In this document: in pieces, positions 22,489-34,899 of the stretch
Position numbering within the stretch: position 1 is the first letter of the stretch
Layout: every line of letters starts with the position of its first letter
Source of the DNA: Isoetes taiwanensis
Taxonomy: Eukaryota; Streptophyta; Lycopodiopsida; Isoetales; Isoetaceae
Assembly (NCBI GenBank): GCA_021234155.1
Contig: JAJEKV010000131.1
Location: 560,001-624,000, forward strand
Length of the DNA stretch: 64,000 bases
Reading direction: 5' to 3'
Program-made: the position numbers and the translations under genes
The notes under the pieces: model-generated
Database searches by the model: none
What the model was told of the DNA's origin: nothing
Seen by the model: only the letters and a program-made list of their open reading frames with translations

Positions 22489-24928
22489 TCAATTAGACCC
22501 AGCACTAGCTGCATCCTCTTCATCCACTGTTAGCCAATCATTGGACACTACTCGTTCTGAAAACCTTACTGCAGCATTGGTATGTTCCTGAGGAGCAGCT
22601 CCAGAGGATCCAGCAAGCACTTCTCCCTGTGAGGAATGAGTTAATTCTACCCATCCCTGAGGTTTCTTTGGAACCTTGTCTACAGTTCTATGATTTTCGA
22701 CCTCTTCATCTTCCAGGTCACTGAACGATACGTCCTCATCTTCATTTCCAACCAATGGGAAACTTACCGGTCTAATCGCTTCATCAGATGGCTCATCCTC
22801 TAACCACTCATCTACCTCTGCATCGTCTTCAGGAACTGCAAACTTTTTCTTTTCTGCAGTGTTGCTCAAATCAATGACCATGGACTTACCCTGAATAACA
22901 TCAGATGTTGATTTTTGATCTTCAGCAGGCTTAAATGTTGTTGATAATGTGGATGCATTAGACATGCTGAAGTGGTCCTCAGGAACTTTCAGTCCAGAAG
23001 ACGACATTAATCCAACAGATGATGTTTCTATAGGACCAAGAATGGGGTTGCCTTGGTTGGGGAGTACAAGCGGGTACTCTTCTTTTTGCAGCTCCCTTCT
23101 TTGTAATTCTTGCAACATTCGAGAGCGCGCCTCTAAAACCTACAAATTATGTTACCGCGAGAATTAACACCTTCTGACCTTCAAACATTTTCACTTGCTC
23201 CACTAATTTGATCCTCTATAGGAAAGATAAACCAGACAGACATACATATTGCTGCTTACCTGAGGCGTCGATAGCAGTGCTGCATAGTCCTTGCTAAGTC
23301 GGGAATGTAGAAGGACGAAGTAGATTTTCCAAAACCGAGCTTCACTCATATGATGTGGACAAAGTTCAATTTTAAGTGCAGCAAGTCGAGGTGCGACAAT
23401 CTCCACAGCCTCAGCATGTTCTTGCTGAATATCATTCATCTCAAAATCTAGTGACACGTCCAGGACAAAGAAAACAGATTACAAGCTGTACATCAAGCAA
23501 AAGCAAATGATGGTATAAAAGCATATTAACGGAAAAAACTGTGCATGCCAACATATACCATGAAGTTTATATTTCTTTTTGTAATCATTCCCACGTACCT
23601 GACAACTGGTCAAAGTACATAAAATGGAGGGAAGCCCCATTTCATAACTCTTCATCCACAAAAGGGCATAAACTAGAACTCTTGATGCCATTCATTCAAA
23701 ACATATACATCTTTTCTTGGTGTCTTATGTGATTTCATAAACACCGTAATGGCTTCTTGCCTACAAAATGAAACAACTATATAGGTTCATAGGTAGCTGC
23801 GCTTTCACCTTGTCTTATTAAAATAGCAAGTTTTAAGGCACCGCTTCTCATAGCAGCTGCATATCATTTTCTTTATTTTTATTGTATGTCATACGCACTA
23901 AGAAACTATATTTCGAGAAAATAGCAAGGACCTAGAAAATTATGTTATGAAGTAAATGAAAATAAAAGCCCACATTAAAAAACCATGAATCCTCTATATA
24001 TATTTGAGCAAAATTTCAAAACTGGCTGTAGAAGAACAGAAACCACCTTACCTTCACAATCTTCATCATCCATAAACGTTGGGAAGTCCAACCAAGTTTC
24101 TGGATGCATAGCAATACTCTTTGCAAAGGTTGCAACCTCATCAGTGACACCAACAGTCTCGAAGCTTTGAAATGGCTGACTTTCATCAACAAATGGAAGC
24201 AGGCTTGATGCGAACTTAGAGATGCCTTGAATGTGGCTCACAAGAGCTGTAGGTAACTTGACACCTGATGCTTTCCTATCATTTGACAAGGATGATTTGG
24301 CTTGTTCTTCTGGTTCATCCAAAGCTTCATCACCTGAAAGAATGTTACTATACAAGGGCTTCAGCAACAAATTGAATGATGTACTTCTGTCAAGCTCCTC
24401 AGCATCCCCAAATTTGGTTTTTCTGGGGGAAAAAGATTCTTCAGAATCATCTCCTGCAACAACACGTATGACAGAAGACAATTTTGACAATCCCTTCGAA
24501 AATCCACCTCTCAAATCCTCTATATCACTGCGCCATCTCTCCTCGTGCAGATTTGAATCACCATCAAGAGTCTGAACATGCTCCTCAGTACTGGCCAGAA
24601 GAATTTGGGAAGAATCCAATGAAACTTCTTTGTCAGCTAGATTTTGTCCTGAAAATGATGCCTCGTTGGATTCAAACACAGTATTCTGCAAAATGGAGGA
24701 TTCATGGCTGCCTGCTGAATCTAAATTGGGATCATTTAAATCTGATCTTGGAGGAGGTGCTAAAAAAGCAGCTACACCCCAGAGCTGTTTTGTGAAGCTC
24801 TTTTTTAGTTCTGATAAATCTTCCTTCACACTTTTAACTCCATGCTCTCCCTGTTCTTCCCTTTGTTCTGATGGCTTATCATCAGTCTCGCCCAGAAGAC
24901 CAGAAATAGACTTGGCAAACCAGGACAT
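22489..24928 (-). CDS. BSD domain-containing protein, three exons, intact
   Basis: Exons are 24928-24052, 23447-23260 and 23139-22489 (877+188+651 nt, 571 residues). Introns follow GT-AG: donor after ATTGTGAAG at 24051, acceptor CACTAG before 23447, donor after CCTCAG at 23259, acceptor TTTGTAG before 23139. The start is the ATG giving MSWFAKSIS, the usual start of this plant family; the codons upstream in frame lack an ATG. The region before the domain is acidic and low-complexity. The BSD domain spans about residues 260-350, including AMHPETWLDFP and the signature F-W pair (F331, W332) in ARFWKIYFVLLHSRL. The C-terminal third is acidic and Ser-rich. BSD domains also occur in TFIIH p62, synapse-associated proteins and DOS2-like proteins; the plant members have no firmly established biochemical role. 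A frame-broken copy lies at 1-1924. Confidence 0.92.
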
Positions 24929-25499
24929 AGCTGAATGTCCAACCAAATTCCTCAATCAATGACCTCCTTGCAAACAAACAAAAACCGAATTCCTTCATAA
25001 CCCCATCCTCACTTAAAACCCCAAATTGATCCCGTGCAAAAAGGACGCAACAAATGCAACTTCATCAAACACCAAGCATTGCTTTATACTTACCGGACAT
25101 CGGTTCAAGGCTGCATAACTTCTACGTAAACCAAGTCTGCGTTAACCTCTTAATAATCGAAGGATTGATTTCCTTGCAGCCCAAATAAAGGTTCGGTATA
25201 AAGAATTTGGGGCAGAGTCGATGGACGTAAATGAGGAATTGCTTCGTGCCGATGGGGTGCGTGCGGCCGGCTTAGGGACGCGACCAGAAGCGAATCTTAG
25301 ATCATCCAAGTGCTCGACATTCCGCCGCGGAAAACAGCTTCCAATTCCGTAACAAAAAAACAAACGTAATAATTATTCGTTTTCACCCAAGGAATACTTT
25401 CGTGAATTGTCGGGGACTTGTCGTTAATATTTGTTTAACAAGGTGCCTCCACCCTCCTAAGTTTGGTCTTTCAATGTTCCATTTTGGTATCTATCTATA

Positions 25500-26320
25500 T
25501 TTGGTTAGTCATAGCTCGAATGCGTCCATCATACCACCCTATCAATAGTAGTGTGGGAGTCTGCCAAAGATGTCCACTGTCCCCCACATTATTTAGATTG
25601 TAGATTGTACATTGCCTAACTGGAGGAATGACTTCCATTGAATGGAATGGAGGAGCTCGGCCCGCTAATTACATCACTAGATAATTGATAGATGCAGATG
25701 ATGTGGACCTACTAGCTGACACTCCAGCAAGCATACAGCAGCATCTAAACGCACTGAGCGCTTTTTGTCAGGACACTGGAATGCGAGACAAAGACTAAGG
25801 TATTCCTCATATCATCTTCTAAACAACATAGAAAACCTCGCATCACTTATCAGGGTCAAATCCAACAACGGGTAATGACAGCTTGGAAGGCACTCTATGC
25901 TATGCAAAAGAATTGCCATAAAATGGAGCTCTATGATTGGTCCCATCAGGTACACTTGTTCAGGGTGTTGGTAGAACCAGTTTCTTTATATGAAGTAGAA
26001 GTATGGGGGCCGGTGATGTTTCTTGCCACTTGAGAAGATTTGAAGAGGGTCCAAAAGGCATTTCTCACTAGTCAAGTCCATCTACAATGTGCCTCTTTGG
26101 AAGGACACATACTCTATTGCCAAAAGGTGGTGAACATGGAAAACATCTGGCTTTTAGCTCTGGCCTATATACTGGCCATAGATCCACATTGTCTTAAAGC
26201 ATATTGGAAGAAATCCATAAAAAGTGAGTGTTGGAGTAACATATCTGGCTGGGGGAACATTCTTCCAAAGATAAAGTTTAGGATGAAGATGTTTTTAAGC
26301 ATTTTAAAGCATTTCTAAAT
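25500..26320 (+). pseudogene. Non-LTR reverse-transcriptase remnant, copy B
   Basis: The plus strand reads SVGVCQRCPLSPTLFRL near 25546-25600, then a stop, then an A-D-D-V-D-L-L-A-D-T-P block near 25697-25730, and further broken fragments to about 26300. These correspond to RT motifs B and C (Y/A-x-D-D). Many stops; a dead fragment without recognised ends. Confidence 0.6.
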
Positions 26321-27028
26321 CAAATGTTTTTGCATTCTGCAGTTATTCTGGCTTTGGTTTCTGCGGTGGGGCATGCTAAAATCATTTAAAGCTACGACTA
26401 CATTAATAGTAGTGATCTGTAAAATGGTACGCAAGAATCTATCTGAGTCCTGATATGCGAGCTTGATATGTTACCTCTGATTATCATTTAGATAAAAATA
26501 TATAAGCTTTGAGAGAGACAGTGGGTGGAGTATATATTTTTCTTTAGAAGACCCATTGTATTTCAGATTTTTCCCTTCTTCAGAAGACTCACTGATATGC
26601 CTTCCTCTTTTAGCGCCCAAATAGTAGGCTGGAGCTTCACTCAGCTAAATTTTTTTAGTTACTTCTTAACCGTGTGCTTTTGTTCAGGTAATATTTTTTA
26701 CTTCATTCTTAACCGTGCACTATATGTACATGATATGTTCTTTCTTCTGCATGTACTATGCCAACATCGCTCTCCATTTTTAGCAATAGAGGTCTTCATT
26801 TTTGCTGCAAATATGAGCCTTCCCAAGCAGACTTTAGGGGTAAGGTTTCTCCATTTTCGGGAATGGAGGCCTTCATTTTCACTGCAAACAGGAGGAGCCT
26901 TTGCAAGTAGGTAAGGATTTTGGCAAGGTCCTTGATTAGCTTTGCTTCCAATGGTTTTATGTTTGCTAATTTGGATACGATAGAAACATCTGACACTGCA
27001 TGTAGTAAAAACATAGATATTTTTATCC

Positions 27029-27376
27029 TTAAAAATGACATTTGATGTTGCTTGGATCTCTTTCATGTGCAGAGCTTTGTGTACAATCAAAATTTATTTG
27101 AAGAAGAGCTTTTGAAGGAGGTGAGTATAGTAAGCTTAGGCATTTGAAATCTACCAATGGGATAGGCACATTATTTAGAGTTCCAAAAGAAAGGAGGTCC
27201 AGACTAATTCTGATTCCATTATTTGGTGTAAAGGTTGTATTACGGGGCAGAATATCGACATCAAGCAGTACATTAAATGAGTTGAGATCTCTGTGAAGAA
27301 TCTGATACCCACAATCCTCACAAAGGTATAGAAGCCCTTCAGCTATCACGTTACTGAAATATATGAACGTCAACAA
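27029..27376 (-). pseudogene. Protein kinase catalytic-loop fragment
   Basis: An open frame of 115 codons starts with a segment like subdomains VIa-VIb of plant receptor-like kinases: I-A-E-G-L-L-Y-L, then ILHRDLNSFNVLLD with the H-R-D motif (usual K-x-x-N altered to N-S-F-N) and V-L-L-D. No D-F-G loop follows, and the rest of the frame is not kinase-like. There is no upstream P-loop. A short relic inside the duplicated block. Confidence 0.6.
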
Positions 27377-27745
27377 ACCACAGACCTAACAATGTGCAGT
27401 CCAGGTATTCCACATTCTCTTTGGATCTTCATGCTAATCTGTTGCCTGTTAATCATTAGCGTTTCACCAGTCCTTCCCTAAAACTAGAAGATTAGCTCTA
27501 CCTTTTTGTACATGCAAACTTTTGTTATGTGTTCTCTTAACCTTCTATATTAAAGAAAATTCAGCTTTAAATTGTCAAACACTTTGTACATTTGATCTTT
27601 TGTTCTATGCGTTGTTATTCTTCGAGGGAAGGGAGGCATGTCAATTCCGCTTCTTTCTGCACCATAATGAATTGACATTAAATGCATTTTCCACATTTTG
27701 CTCTTTCAATGAATTTCTTTTTGAGAAGCAACTGAGTTATGATCT

Positions 27746-28171
27746 AAGGTGTTAGCAATTGAAACTTGGAACTGTGCAAGCAATCATGACTCTTATCTTA
27801 TCATATTACTCTATTTCAATCAATTGCTGTAAAATGTGCACTATTTGGAATAATAGCTGAAGGAACATTTTGGCTAAAGGTGGGCCCTTAGAAGTTTTTG
27901 TCGCTCTTTTTCTTGCTTGACATGTTGATGTAAGGATCATAATTATTTGTAATTGGCCCCGACGAAGGATGATTAAGAATGTTTTCATCCAAGATGCTTA
28001 TTATAGACAAGGAGCATGAAGCTGGAAAACAATATTTGCATGGTCAAATCATAAGTTTAAGATTCAATTTGGTAGGAAAGATTGGCAATGATGGCATCAA
28101 CCTATCTTTCTTGATTTGGTCGTGCACATTTTTCATGCGAGACATTAACAATTCAATTCCAATTTTTTTTT
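27746..28171. other. Intergenic DNA, LINE target region
   Basis: No gene recognised. It contains CGAGACATTAACAATTCAAT (28138-28157), which recurs right after the LINE at 33836-33855, so the pre-insertion locus held a short tandem-like duplication. Confidence 0.5.
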
Positions 28172-28479
28172 ATCTTATCAAGGCAATTTTTTTTTTTTTT
28201 GAAGAACTGTGTCAGCAATATATTAAAAGAATGATAATGTTACAAAGCAAGTGAGGAGGAAGGAGAACTGCCCCAAAGAGACAGTGATACCTCGACACTC
28301 CACAACAACTGCAACTCTACTGCTGTACAAACTGGCCATCACCATCTACCACACCCAAGAAGTCCCGCCAAATGGAAAACTTCCGCTCTACTAATCCCGG
28401 GAACACCAAAAAGCTTTGAAATAGCTTTGTACCGAAGTCGAGGAATCGAGAGGTCAGCAGTCAATCCCCGAAGATCCAC

Positions 28480-28730
28480 AACCGCCGCCCGCTTCCAAAT
28501 CAACCACACCAACCAAGCCACGCGACAGATGCAAGGCTTTGCTGCCGTCGAGCGGCCAAGCACCGAGATATACATGAAGCGAAGAATTGTTGGCTATTCA
28601 ATCTCACCGAAACGAGCCCCTCCCAATCCCGGGCAACCCGCAAGTGAGGGCATAAAACCGCACAATGCTCCACAGCCTCACGATGAAGGCCACAACAAGG
28701 GCAAAGAGGGCTCACACCCGCCTAAACCGA
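28480..28730 (-). pseudogene. Zinc-binding (zf-RVT-like) C-terminus of the LINE ORF2
   Basis: Minus-strand text P-L-C-P-C-C-G, then EAVEHCAVLCPHLRVARDWE, matches the C-x2-C..H-x-x-x-x-C zinc-binding tail found after the RT in plant L1-type ORF2. The frame is open for about 70 codons and broken on both sides. Confidence 0.65.
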
Positions 28731-29649
28731 CTCACAAGGACATTCACCCCGATATGGCATTGCACCACCGGCCACGGCACCCGAACCTTCTGGGGGGGAA
28801 GTGAGCTCCATGTCCACGCCCAAACCGAAGCCATCGAGAACCCGGAAGCCGCAGAGACCACTTGCCCGGAAAGGGGGCGAGTGTCATGAATAGCCAACAC
28901 CCGGTAACAAGACCGCACAAAACAAGAAGATACAACATCTCGGATGAACCTTCCAAACCCGCACCACCACATCACCCCTGAGGGACTATAGGTATGTGTA
29001 ACGGAATACTCCCGCCACTTGTTCCCGTGATAGCCCTGGCCACCGCCCTTCAGCCCCGGCGGCAGCTCGAAAGAACTCCCACGGCTAGCCGACCATCCCA
29101 ATACCAATCCTCCAAGGTGAGCACGCTAGCCGCCTCCAACCGCTGCTCAAGGCCCCAGCATGCACTGATGGCGCCAAGGGCAAGTAACGCAGGGGGTAGA
29201 GGAACCCACAAGAAAGGAGAAGAGTGGTGATAAACCGAGGCATAATCTAGCTGGAAGAGCACACGCATCGTGATCCCAAGCCCCAACACCCCCGAGAAAA
29301 GGGGATGCATGTGGGAAAGGCCCGGGACCATACAACAAAGGCCCGTGGCAACTCTACATGCACGCATCGACTTTCCAAATGCCACACAATGGCGAAGAGA
29401 TTGCCACAATAGTGCCGCACCGTGAGAAGATGCTCCATCCCCGCGAGAATGCTCCAAATAAACTTAGAGACCAACACCTTTACTATGCAAAGGCCAAATC
29501 CGAATGGCCAAGCCCCCATCCTCCCTGGGCGAGACACTTCCACCAAGCCACTTTAACAACCGCCCCTTCATCATCCCCTCCCACACAAAATTTGAACAAT
29601 CTTATCCAAAGCCCGTATCTTACCCTCGGAGCTAACATCGCAGATGTGT

Positions 29650-30480
29650 ATACACATGAGTGCTACAAAGTAATCGACTTGGCAATAGTGATCCCACCGC
29701 CATGGACAACTTGCTACCCTTCCACCAATTGAGGTGTTTCAAACCCCCGCAAAATCTCTCATCCCACACCCTCCCCATGGAAACATCCCCCAAAGGGAAT
29801 ACCCAACAGCTTAGTACACACATTACCCGGAAGCACCTTCCAAGGGAATAGAGCCAAACAAGGGGAGGCGGAGTCAACCCCGGCCCATAATGCGGAAGCA
29901 TTTGCCCCAATTCGAAGAATGCCCGAGGCCAAGGAGAAAGTATCCAAAGAACCCTTCACATTCAAGAAATTCCTCTTTCGCCACCAAGAAGAGAAAAGTG
30001 TCATCGGCGAATCGGTTAATAATCTGGCTACCATCCATCCGCATCCGAAGCCCATCCACCACCCCCCTCCACTGCAGCCAAAAACAATCGGGGAGGCTCC
30101 TCCGCCACAATCGAAAACAAAAATGGTGCCAGCAAGGCACCCCCGACGCACCCTCCGCCTGGGGAGAAAAGGAGGGTTCACCTGCACACCACCAGGCCGT
30201 CTTGACCTATGCACTTCATGGTATCTCTCAATAAAGCGTGGACCCGCGATAACGCTAACATCATGGCGCACAAGAACTCCCCACGGACACCATCATAAGC
30301 TTTGGCAAAGTCAAGCTTAAGATAGGCAATGCCTTGACCTGTCTCCCCGCCCAATAAAGGCCCCTCATAAAAGCGGCAACATTAGTCAAAATGTTCCTCC
30401 TGTGAACAAACCCGGGCGCACCTTGCCATCCAGCCGGACATTTATCCTTAGCCATGCACATACATGCCTCCGCTAAATCC
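29650..30480 (-). pseudogene. Reverse transcriptase region of the 28-34 kb LINE, frame-broken
   Basis: Recognisable blocks on the minus strand are KLDFAKAYDGV-like text near 30330-30300 (motif A, F-x-x-A-Y-D), a G-C-x-L-A-P/G-x-x-F block near 30150-30110 (motif B) and NRFADDTFLFLV near 30020-29985 (motif C, F-A-D-D). They lie in different frames, so no functional enzyme is encoded. Confidence 0.7.
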
Positions 30481-31049
30481 CTCTCCGAGAGCTCCTGCTC
30501 CAAGCTCTCACGCGTTAGTGAGCAAAATAGATGGCTTAACAAATTTCAAAACAAGCTCCTGCATCTCACGCCATAGGAAGAGTGCGGCTGTAAAAAACCC
30601 GAGAAAATAAGCATGCACATACCTCTTGCAGAACTCAGGTGGGATCCTCCAAAGTCCGGCCATCGCAAAGCAAGGGACGCCATAGATGTCGTGATATCGC
30701 CACTGCCTGGCTGCTCAAAGAACACCGACTTAACTTGTATCCCCTCCTTCAACCAGGTAGGCTGCCTTCACATCCGCTTCCATGTACTTTAAACTCGCCT
30801 CCAAAGCAACAATACACCGCAACACCGCATTCTCCCTAATGCCACCGAAGGTCGCTACCGGTCTTCTCCAACTCGAAAAAGACTATGCAACTCCTCGCCG
30901 CCCTCGCCGCACACGCCGCCTACCAAAGACCTTAGCAAAACGCTTCACCCTCGCCAACGCAAATACCATACCAGACATACCCTTCAGATGAAAAGGTATC
31001 AAGCCACAACTCCGCCTTTGGGTCGAAATCCATCAGCCCGGGTTTCCGT

Positions 31050-31660
31050 GTTCAAACTAATACCGGTCCGAGAAGGCCGAGGCAACCGCACTCGACCGGA
31101 CAAACCCCGAGGGTAATGATCGAAATGGAGGTAGACGTAATGTTACTCCCGAGCAAAGAGGGCACACCATCCAATGCGCATGGGAAGCATAGCACCGGGT
31201 CATGCCTAGCATACGCCCGCCCGCACCAATCACTATTACAATAGGTGAAAGACAAGTCCCCTGTGGACCTCAACCAAGGCCAAATCCCGCAACAAACGGG
31301 ACCATTGGTCCTCTCAAATCCCTCGCAAGACAAGCCAGGTGCGAGGACCGTGAGCGATCTTCTACTCGCCACCATATTGAAATCCCCTAACAACAACCAA
31401 GCAAACCCCAAGAACCCACCAAGGGGCTCGCAACTTATTCCGATCAGGCCCACAAAGCACCCACCGAAAGGTCGATTAGGGGCATAAACATTAACAATCC
31501 CCCACTCTTGCCCGCCCTCCAACCACTTAATTATTGCCCACCACCAAACTCCTCGCAACTGCAGAGTATGTGACCCGCACATCCATCTTCCAAGCAATAA
31601 GAGTACCCCCACTAGTCCGCCCAAGAAGAAGCAATAAAGCCAAACCGCCTACCAACCATA
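31050..31660 (-). pseudogene. AP-type endonuclease region of the 28-34 kb LINE
   Basis: A 190-codon frame contains WGIVNVYAPN and AWLLLGDFNMV, the N-V-Y-A-P and G-D-F-N signatures of the apurinic-like endonuclease of L1 elements. A later part, rich in Gly, Leu and Cys, is out of frame relative to the expected S-D-H end motif. Confidence 0.7.
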
Positions 31661-31944
31661 TTCATGAGCACGGACATATCACCCACGGACACTTATGCTC
31701 CCCGAATGCAAATAATATCAGACGAATCAAGTGCCAAAAAAAAATAAGGCCCTCTACTACTAGAGGGACCGCACCCCCGCACATTCCAACCGAGGATCGA
31801 CCTATTATTCATCCTGGAGGAGAAGTGTCCAGCCCCACATGCCTACCCACTAGGCCATCAGCCCACTCCACGAGTGCGGCATCTAGAGCCGAGGATTAAT
31901 CACAAAGAATGTGACCCACGCTGGGCTTACGCGGGTGATATTCC

Positions 31945-32036
31945 ACTTCCAACACGTGTTGGAAGTCCCCTGTGCACCTCCCCAGTCATCATGGGCCACA
32001 ACTCATGATATTCCACTTCCAACACGTGTTGGAAGT
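31945..32036. repeat. Two copies of a perfect 22-bp palindrome, 70 bp apart
   Basis: 31945-31966 and 32015-32036 are identical perfect palindromes with half-site ACTTCCAACAC and central CACGTG. The surrounding 70-bp unit (GATATTCC...GGAAGTCCCC..GTGCACCTCC) is tandemly duplicated. They lie within the LINE between its ORF1-like and endonuclease parts. Confidence 0.9.
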
Positions 32037-32099
32037 CCCCGTGCACCTCCATAGAGTCATGGGCCACACTAGTCTCTACCTCCAACCAAAGTTGCCCGA

Positions 32100-33800
32100 C
32101 CACCTCATGCTTTCGGACATAACAAGCATTTGGGACATCCCAGGCAGGATCACCAGCCCTGCCACAACCACCTCACCCGGATCTAGCCACAACCAAATCA
32201 TCACGAAGGCCTCCCACAGGCCACCACGTCCCCTAGCCCCGCCATCAAAGGGGCGGCCAAAGAAGAAGCCTGCCCCCTGGCCTCGCCCCACACCACCTCT
32301 CCCAACCACACCACCTCGTCAACGCCACTCCATTTTGCACCGCTGAAGTCCCTCTTGCGTGACCTCCGGAACCAGGAATCCGGGGCCCTCGCGATCAACA
32401 CACGCAGCCCCTACCACATCACAAGCACCGGCCCGGGACCTAAGCAGGATCATCAACGAGGGTCAAATGGTAGCACAATAGATGGAAACATCCACGGATC
32501 ACGAGCCATTCAAAAGCTTCAATCGAAAAAGAAAATGCCGAGGGGACCACTCGCCTGGAAGAGTAGTAGGCAATAGGCTGCAAAGCAGGCAGAGCAACAC
32601 GTATCTTGGGGACCCGCACAATAGAATGAGCTAAATATACACCCGTGCCATTGGCCATAGAAACCAAGAAATCAGGCACCATCGTCGAGAGGAAGATCCC
32701 GAACTGGAACCAACACGATTTTTAACCATTGCCAAAGAACTCAAGGACATTGCTGGAGTATAATAATCGATACAACACATATGAATCACCCAACGTATCC
32801 ACCCCCGACTAACCAATTGCCGCACGTAAAGACTCGACCTCAAACATGATTAGGAAGAAATTATTTGGTAAGAATTTCGTAGGACCTGATACCTGGCAAA
32901 CCAACTGCCTCGGATGTCCGCAAAGAAGCCAAGAGCTAAACCTCCTCGTGTCCAATACGTAACCCCGTGAAATAGCCCAACACCGCAAAATGAAACTAGA
33001 TTCTCAATGGTCCGAACATGCCCGGTATGATCAATATCTATCCATGGAGTCTCCGAAGAGTCACCCGCAAGTCAACAGAGTGATGATCCTCCACAAACTT
33101 CGAGCTTCTTGAACACGCGGGTTCTACACTCCCGAGAGCCTTGCGCTTAATCCAATCTGAAAACCCCGGCCGAAAGTGATGCGAGCAACAATGTCATTGC
33201 TCCGCCCGGGCCAGGCTCCGCGAGATTTGGGGCTGCTGCCACCTGCACCACGAGAGGTATCCGGAGGCACCCCGGAGACACATCAGCTACATGCACCCTA
33301 GAAGAGGGCGCATCACCCGACAGTGATCCTTCCCAAGCCTGCAGGCGAGGGGCATCACGGATCCGGTTCAAAGGGGCATGCTTGATGGAATCAAGACCGA
33401 GTCTCAAAACACAATCTATTTGGGTCTCCAGAATTATATTGAGAGGAAGAGCAATCCACATACCTCTCAACCCCAAGGGGATTCAAGAGCTCCCTCATCT
33501 CGCGCCACCAATTGCATGCCACTTCCTCAGCCCAGCGCCTCTTCATGCATCTTGAGACCAGCGCCCTTCCCCTTTCTTGGAGGATTCTTTCTCTCGCCAT
33601 CTCCCTTGGCTTCAGCCCCAAGCCATGAGGCTCAATCGAGGCCCCATCACCTGTCTGGCGGGAGCCATGTCATCCGGGACCAGTCCGAAATCAGCTGTTT
33701 GCAGCAACAAATCACATGCAAAACAGCTGATGCTATACACCGCTGGAAAGAGCTCAGAGCAAGCTTTCCAACGAGGCCAAGCACGCCAAAATCCGACACC
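32100..33800 (-). pseudogene. ORF1-like region of the 28-34 kb LINE
   Basis: Broken minus-strand frames follow the 5' target-site duplication. A stretch near 33620-33480 (EMARERILQERGRALVSRC and following) reads like the Arg-rich start of a plant LINE ORF1. Further downstream the frames become Pro/Gly-rich and cannot be assigned. No CCHC knuckle was located. Confidence 0.4.
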
Positions 33801-34010
33801 AGATAAGAGAGATCTTATCAAGGCAATTTTTTGTTCGAGACATTAACAATTCAATCACAATATTTCTGATCCTATTATGGCAACACATATTACAGATTTG
33901 GTAGAACTTTTATGTACAACAATACCATATGCAACAATCGTAACAAGTTATGAATACTATCCCATCAATACCATCCCTGTTGCTGATTATCAATGTGTCA
34001 CTGTGTAAAT

Positions 34011-34870
34011 AGAATAGAATAGAATAGAATAGAATAGAATAGAATAGAATAGAATAGAATAGAATAGAATAGAATAGAATAGAATAGAATAGAATAGTTT
34101 TTTTAACGTCCACGGAGACCAATAGGTCATGGGACCCATACAATGGGCTAGTACAATCATTACTACTAGGATTAAAAAACCCCTGCCTCGAAAGGTTTTC
34201 AAGGGAAAACCCTTTGCAGTAATGATGATACTAGACAAGCTTAGATAATGACTACTGAGGGCTCAGTAATTGCAGACGTTTATCTAGAACCTCAAGTATA
34301 TATAATGCCAAGTCATGCACAGATGGTGCGCTGAGAAGTTGAGGAAGCGTGGAATGGAATGCTAAGGTCGAAAAATGATTCCGGACTATCTCAAAAGCAG
34401 GGCAACTTAGAAGAGTATGGCTTTCATCTTCAATAACACAGAATCGGCAACAGGTACATAGTCTCGCCAGCGGCGGCAATTGCGGCCGCTCCCATCTACC
34501 GCCTCAATCCGTAATCAGACTGTGGGACCCCGTGCGGGTTGATGCAATAGCTACAAGCTTGTTCTGGACAATGAAGCAAGCAAAATAAGCTTGGGGCCCC
34601 GTGCCAAAGTGGGATTTATGTGTGCATGATAATGACAAGTTTTCACTTGGGCCAAAGTAACTGCGTCCCATATCTTTTGAGAAAAACGACCATTAAGATA
34701 TTGTTGCAAAAGCTCAGGATCAGAACTGGCAAGCATCAGGCAGTGCTCTGGTTGCACAGCCCAATGGGCAAACCATGTAGTGCAATGCTCTTTCCAACAT
34801 CGTTTCAAACGCTGAGGAGATTCAGCCATGGCAAGTGCAAGAACAAAATATTGATTGGGAGCTAGCAATT
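34011..34870 (-). mobile_element. 5'-truncated LINE with (TATTC)n tail, minus strand
   Basis: From 3' to 5' (low to high coordinates): 17 copies of AGAAT at 34011-34096 (a TATTC tail on the element strand), the TTTTTTTAACGTCCACGGAGACC end block, a stem-loop (34156-34226), then a frame at 34479-34252 with CRFCVIEDESHTLLSCPAF, a C-x2-C..H..C zinc-like tail, and further same-strand frames at 34868-34551. There is no RT core, so it is truncated. The family recurs at 11.6 kb and 20.3-21.3 kb. Confidence 0.7.
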
Positions 34871-34899
34871 TGTGAATAAGGGGTCTAGGAACAATCTAT

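Larger units (their letters stand above)
22984..27745. repeat. Segmental duplication, copy B (partner 1-4725)
   Basis: The cleaner copy of the 4.7-kb duplicated block. It carries the complete exons 1 and 2 and the start of exon 3 of the BSD gene, its upstream region, a decayed RT fragment and a kinase scrap. Right-hand similarity stops at about 27745, after GAGTTATGATCT. Confidence 0.93.
28172..33832 (-). mobile_element. LINE retrotransposon, minus strand, with 21-bp target-site duplication, decayed
   Basis: ATCTTATCAAGGCAATTTTT plus one T occurs at 28172-28192 and at 33812-33832; this identical 21-bp pair brackets the element. The left copy runs into poly(T) (28187-28200), the poly(A) tail of a minus-strand insert. 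From 5' to 3' (high to low coordinates) it holds ORF1-like text (about 33800-32100), an endonuclease domain (about 31650-31050), reverse transcriptase (about 30400-29700) and a zinc-binding tail (about 28730-28480). All frames are broken by many indels. The element is distinctly GC-rich compared with its flanks and is about 5.6 kb long, close to the usual plant L1 length of 6-7 kb. Confidence 0.88.

Noticed and set aside
27029-27376. Functional protein kinase
   Set aside because: Only the H-R-D region is present, with no P-loop or D-F-G and an altered catalytic-loop Lys.
34011-34096. Regular short repeat that could suggest a CRISPR-like array
   Set aside because: It is an uninterrupted 5-bp microsatellite without spacers, attached to a LINE 3' end.
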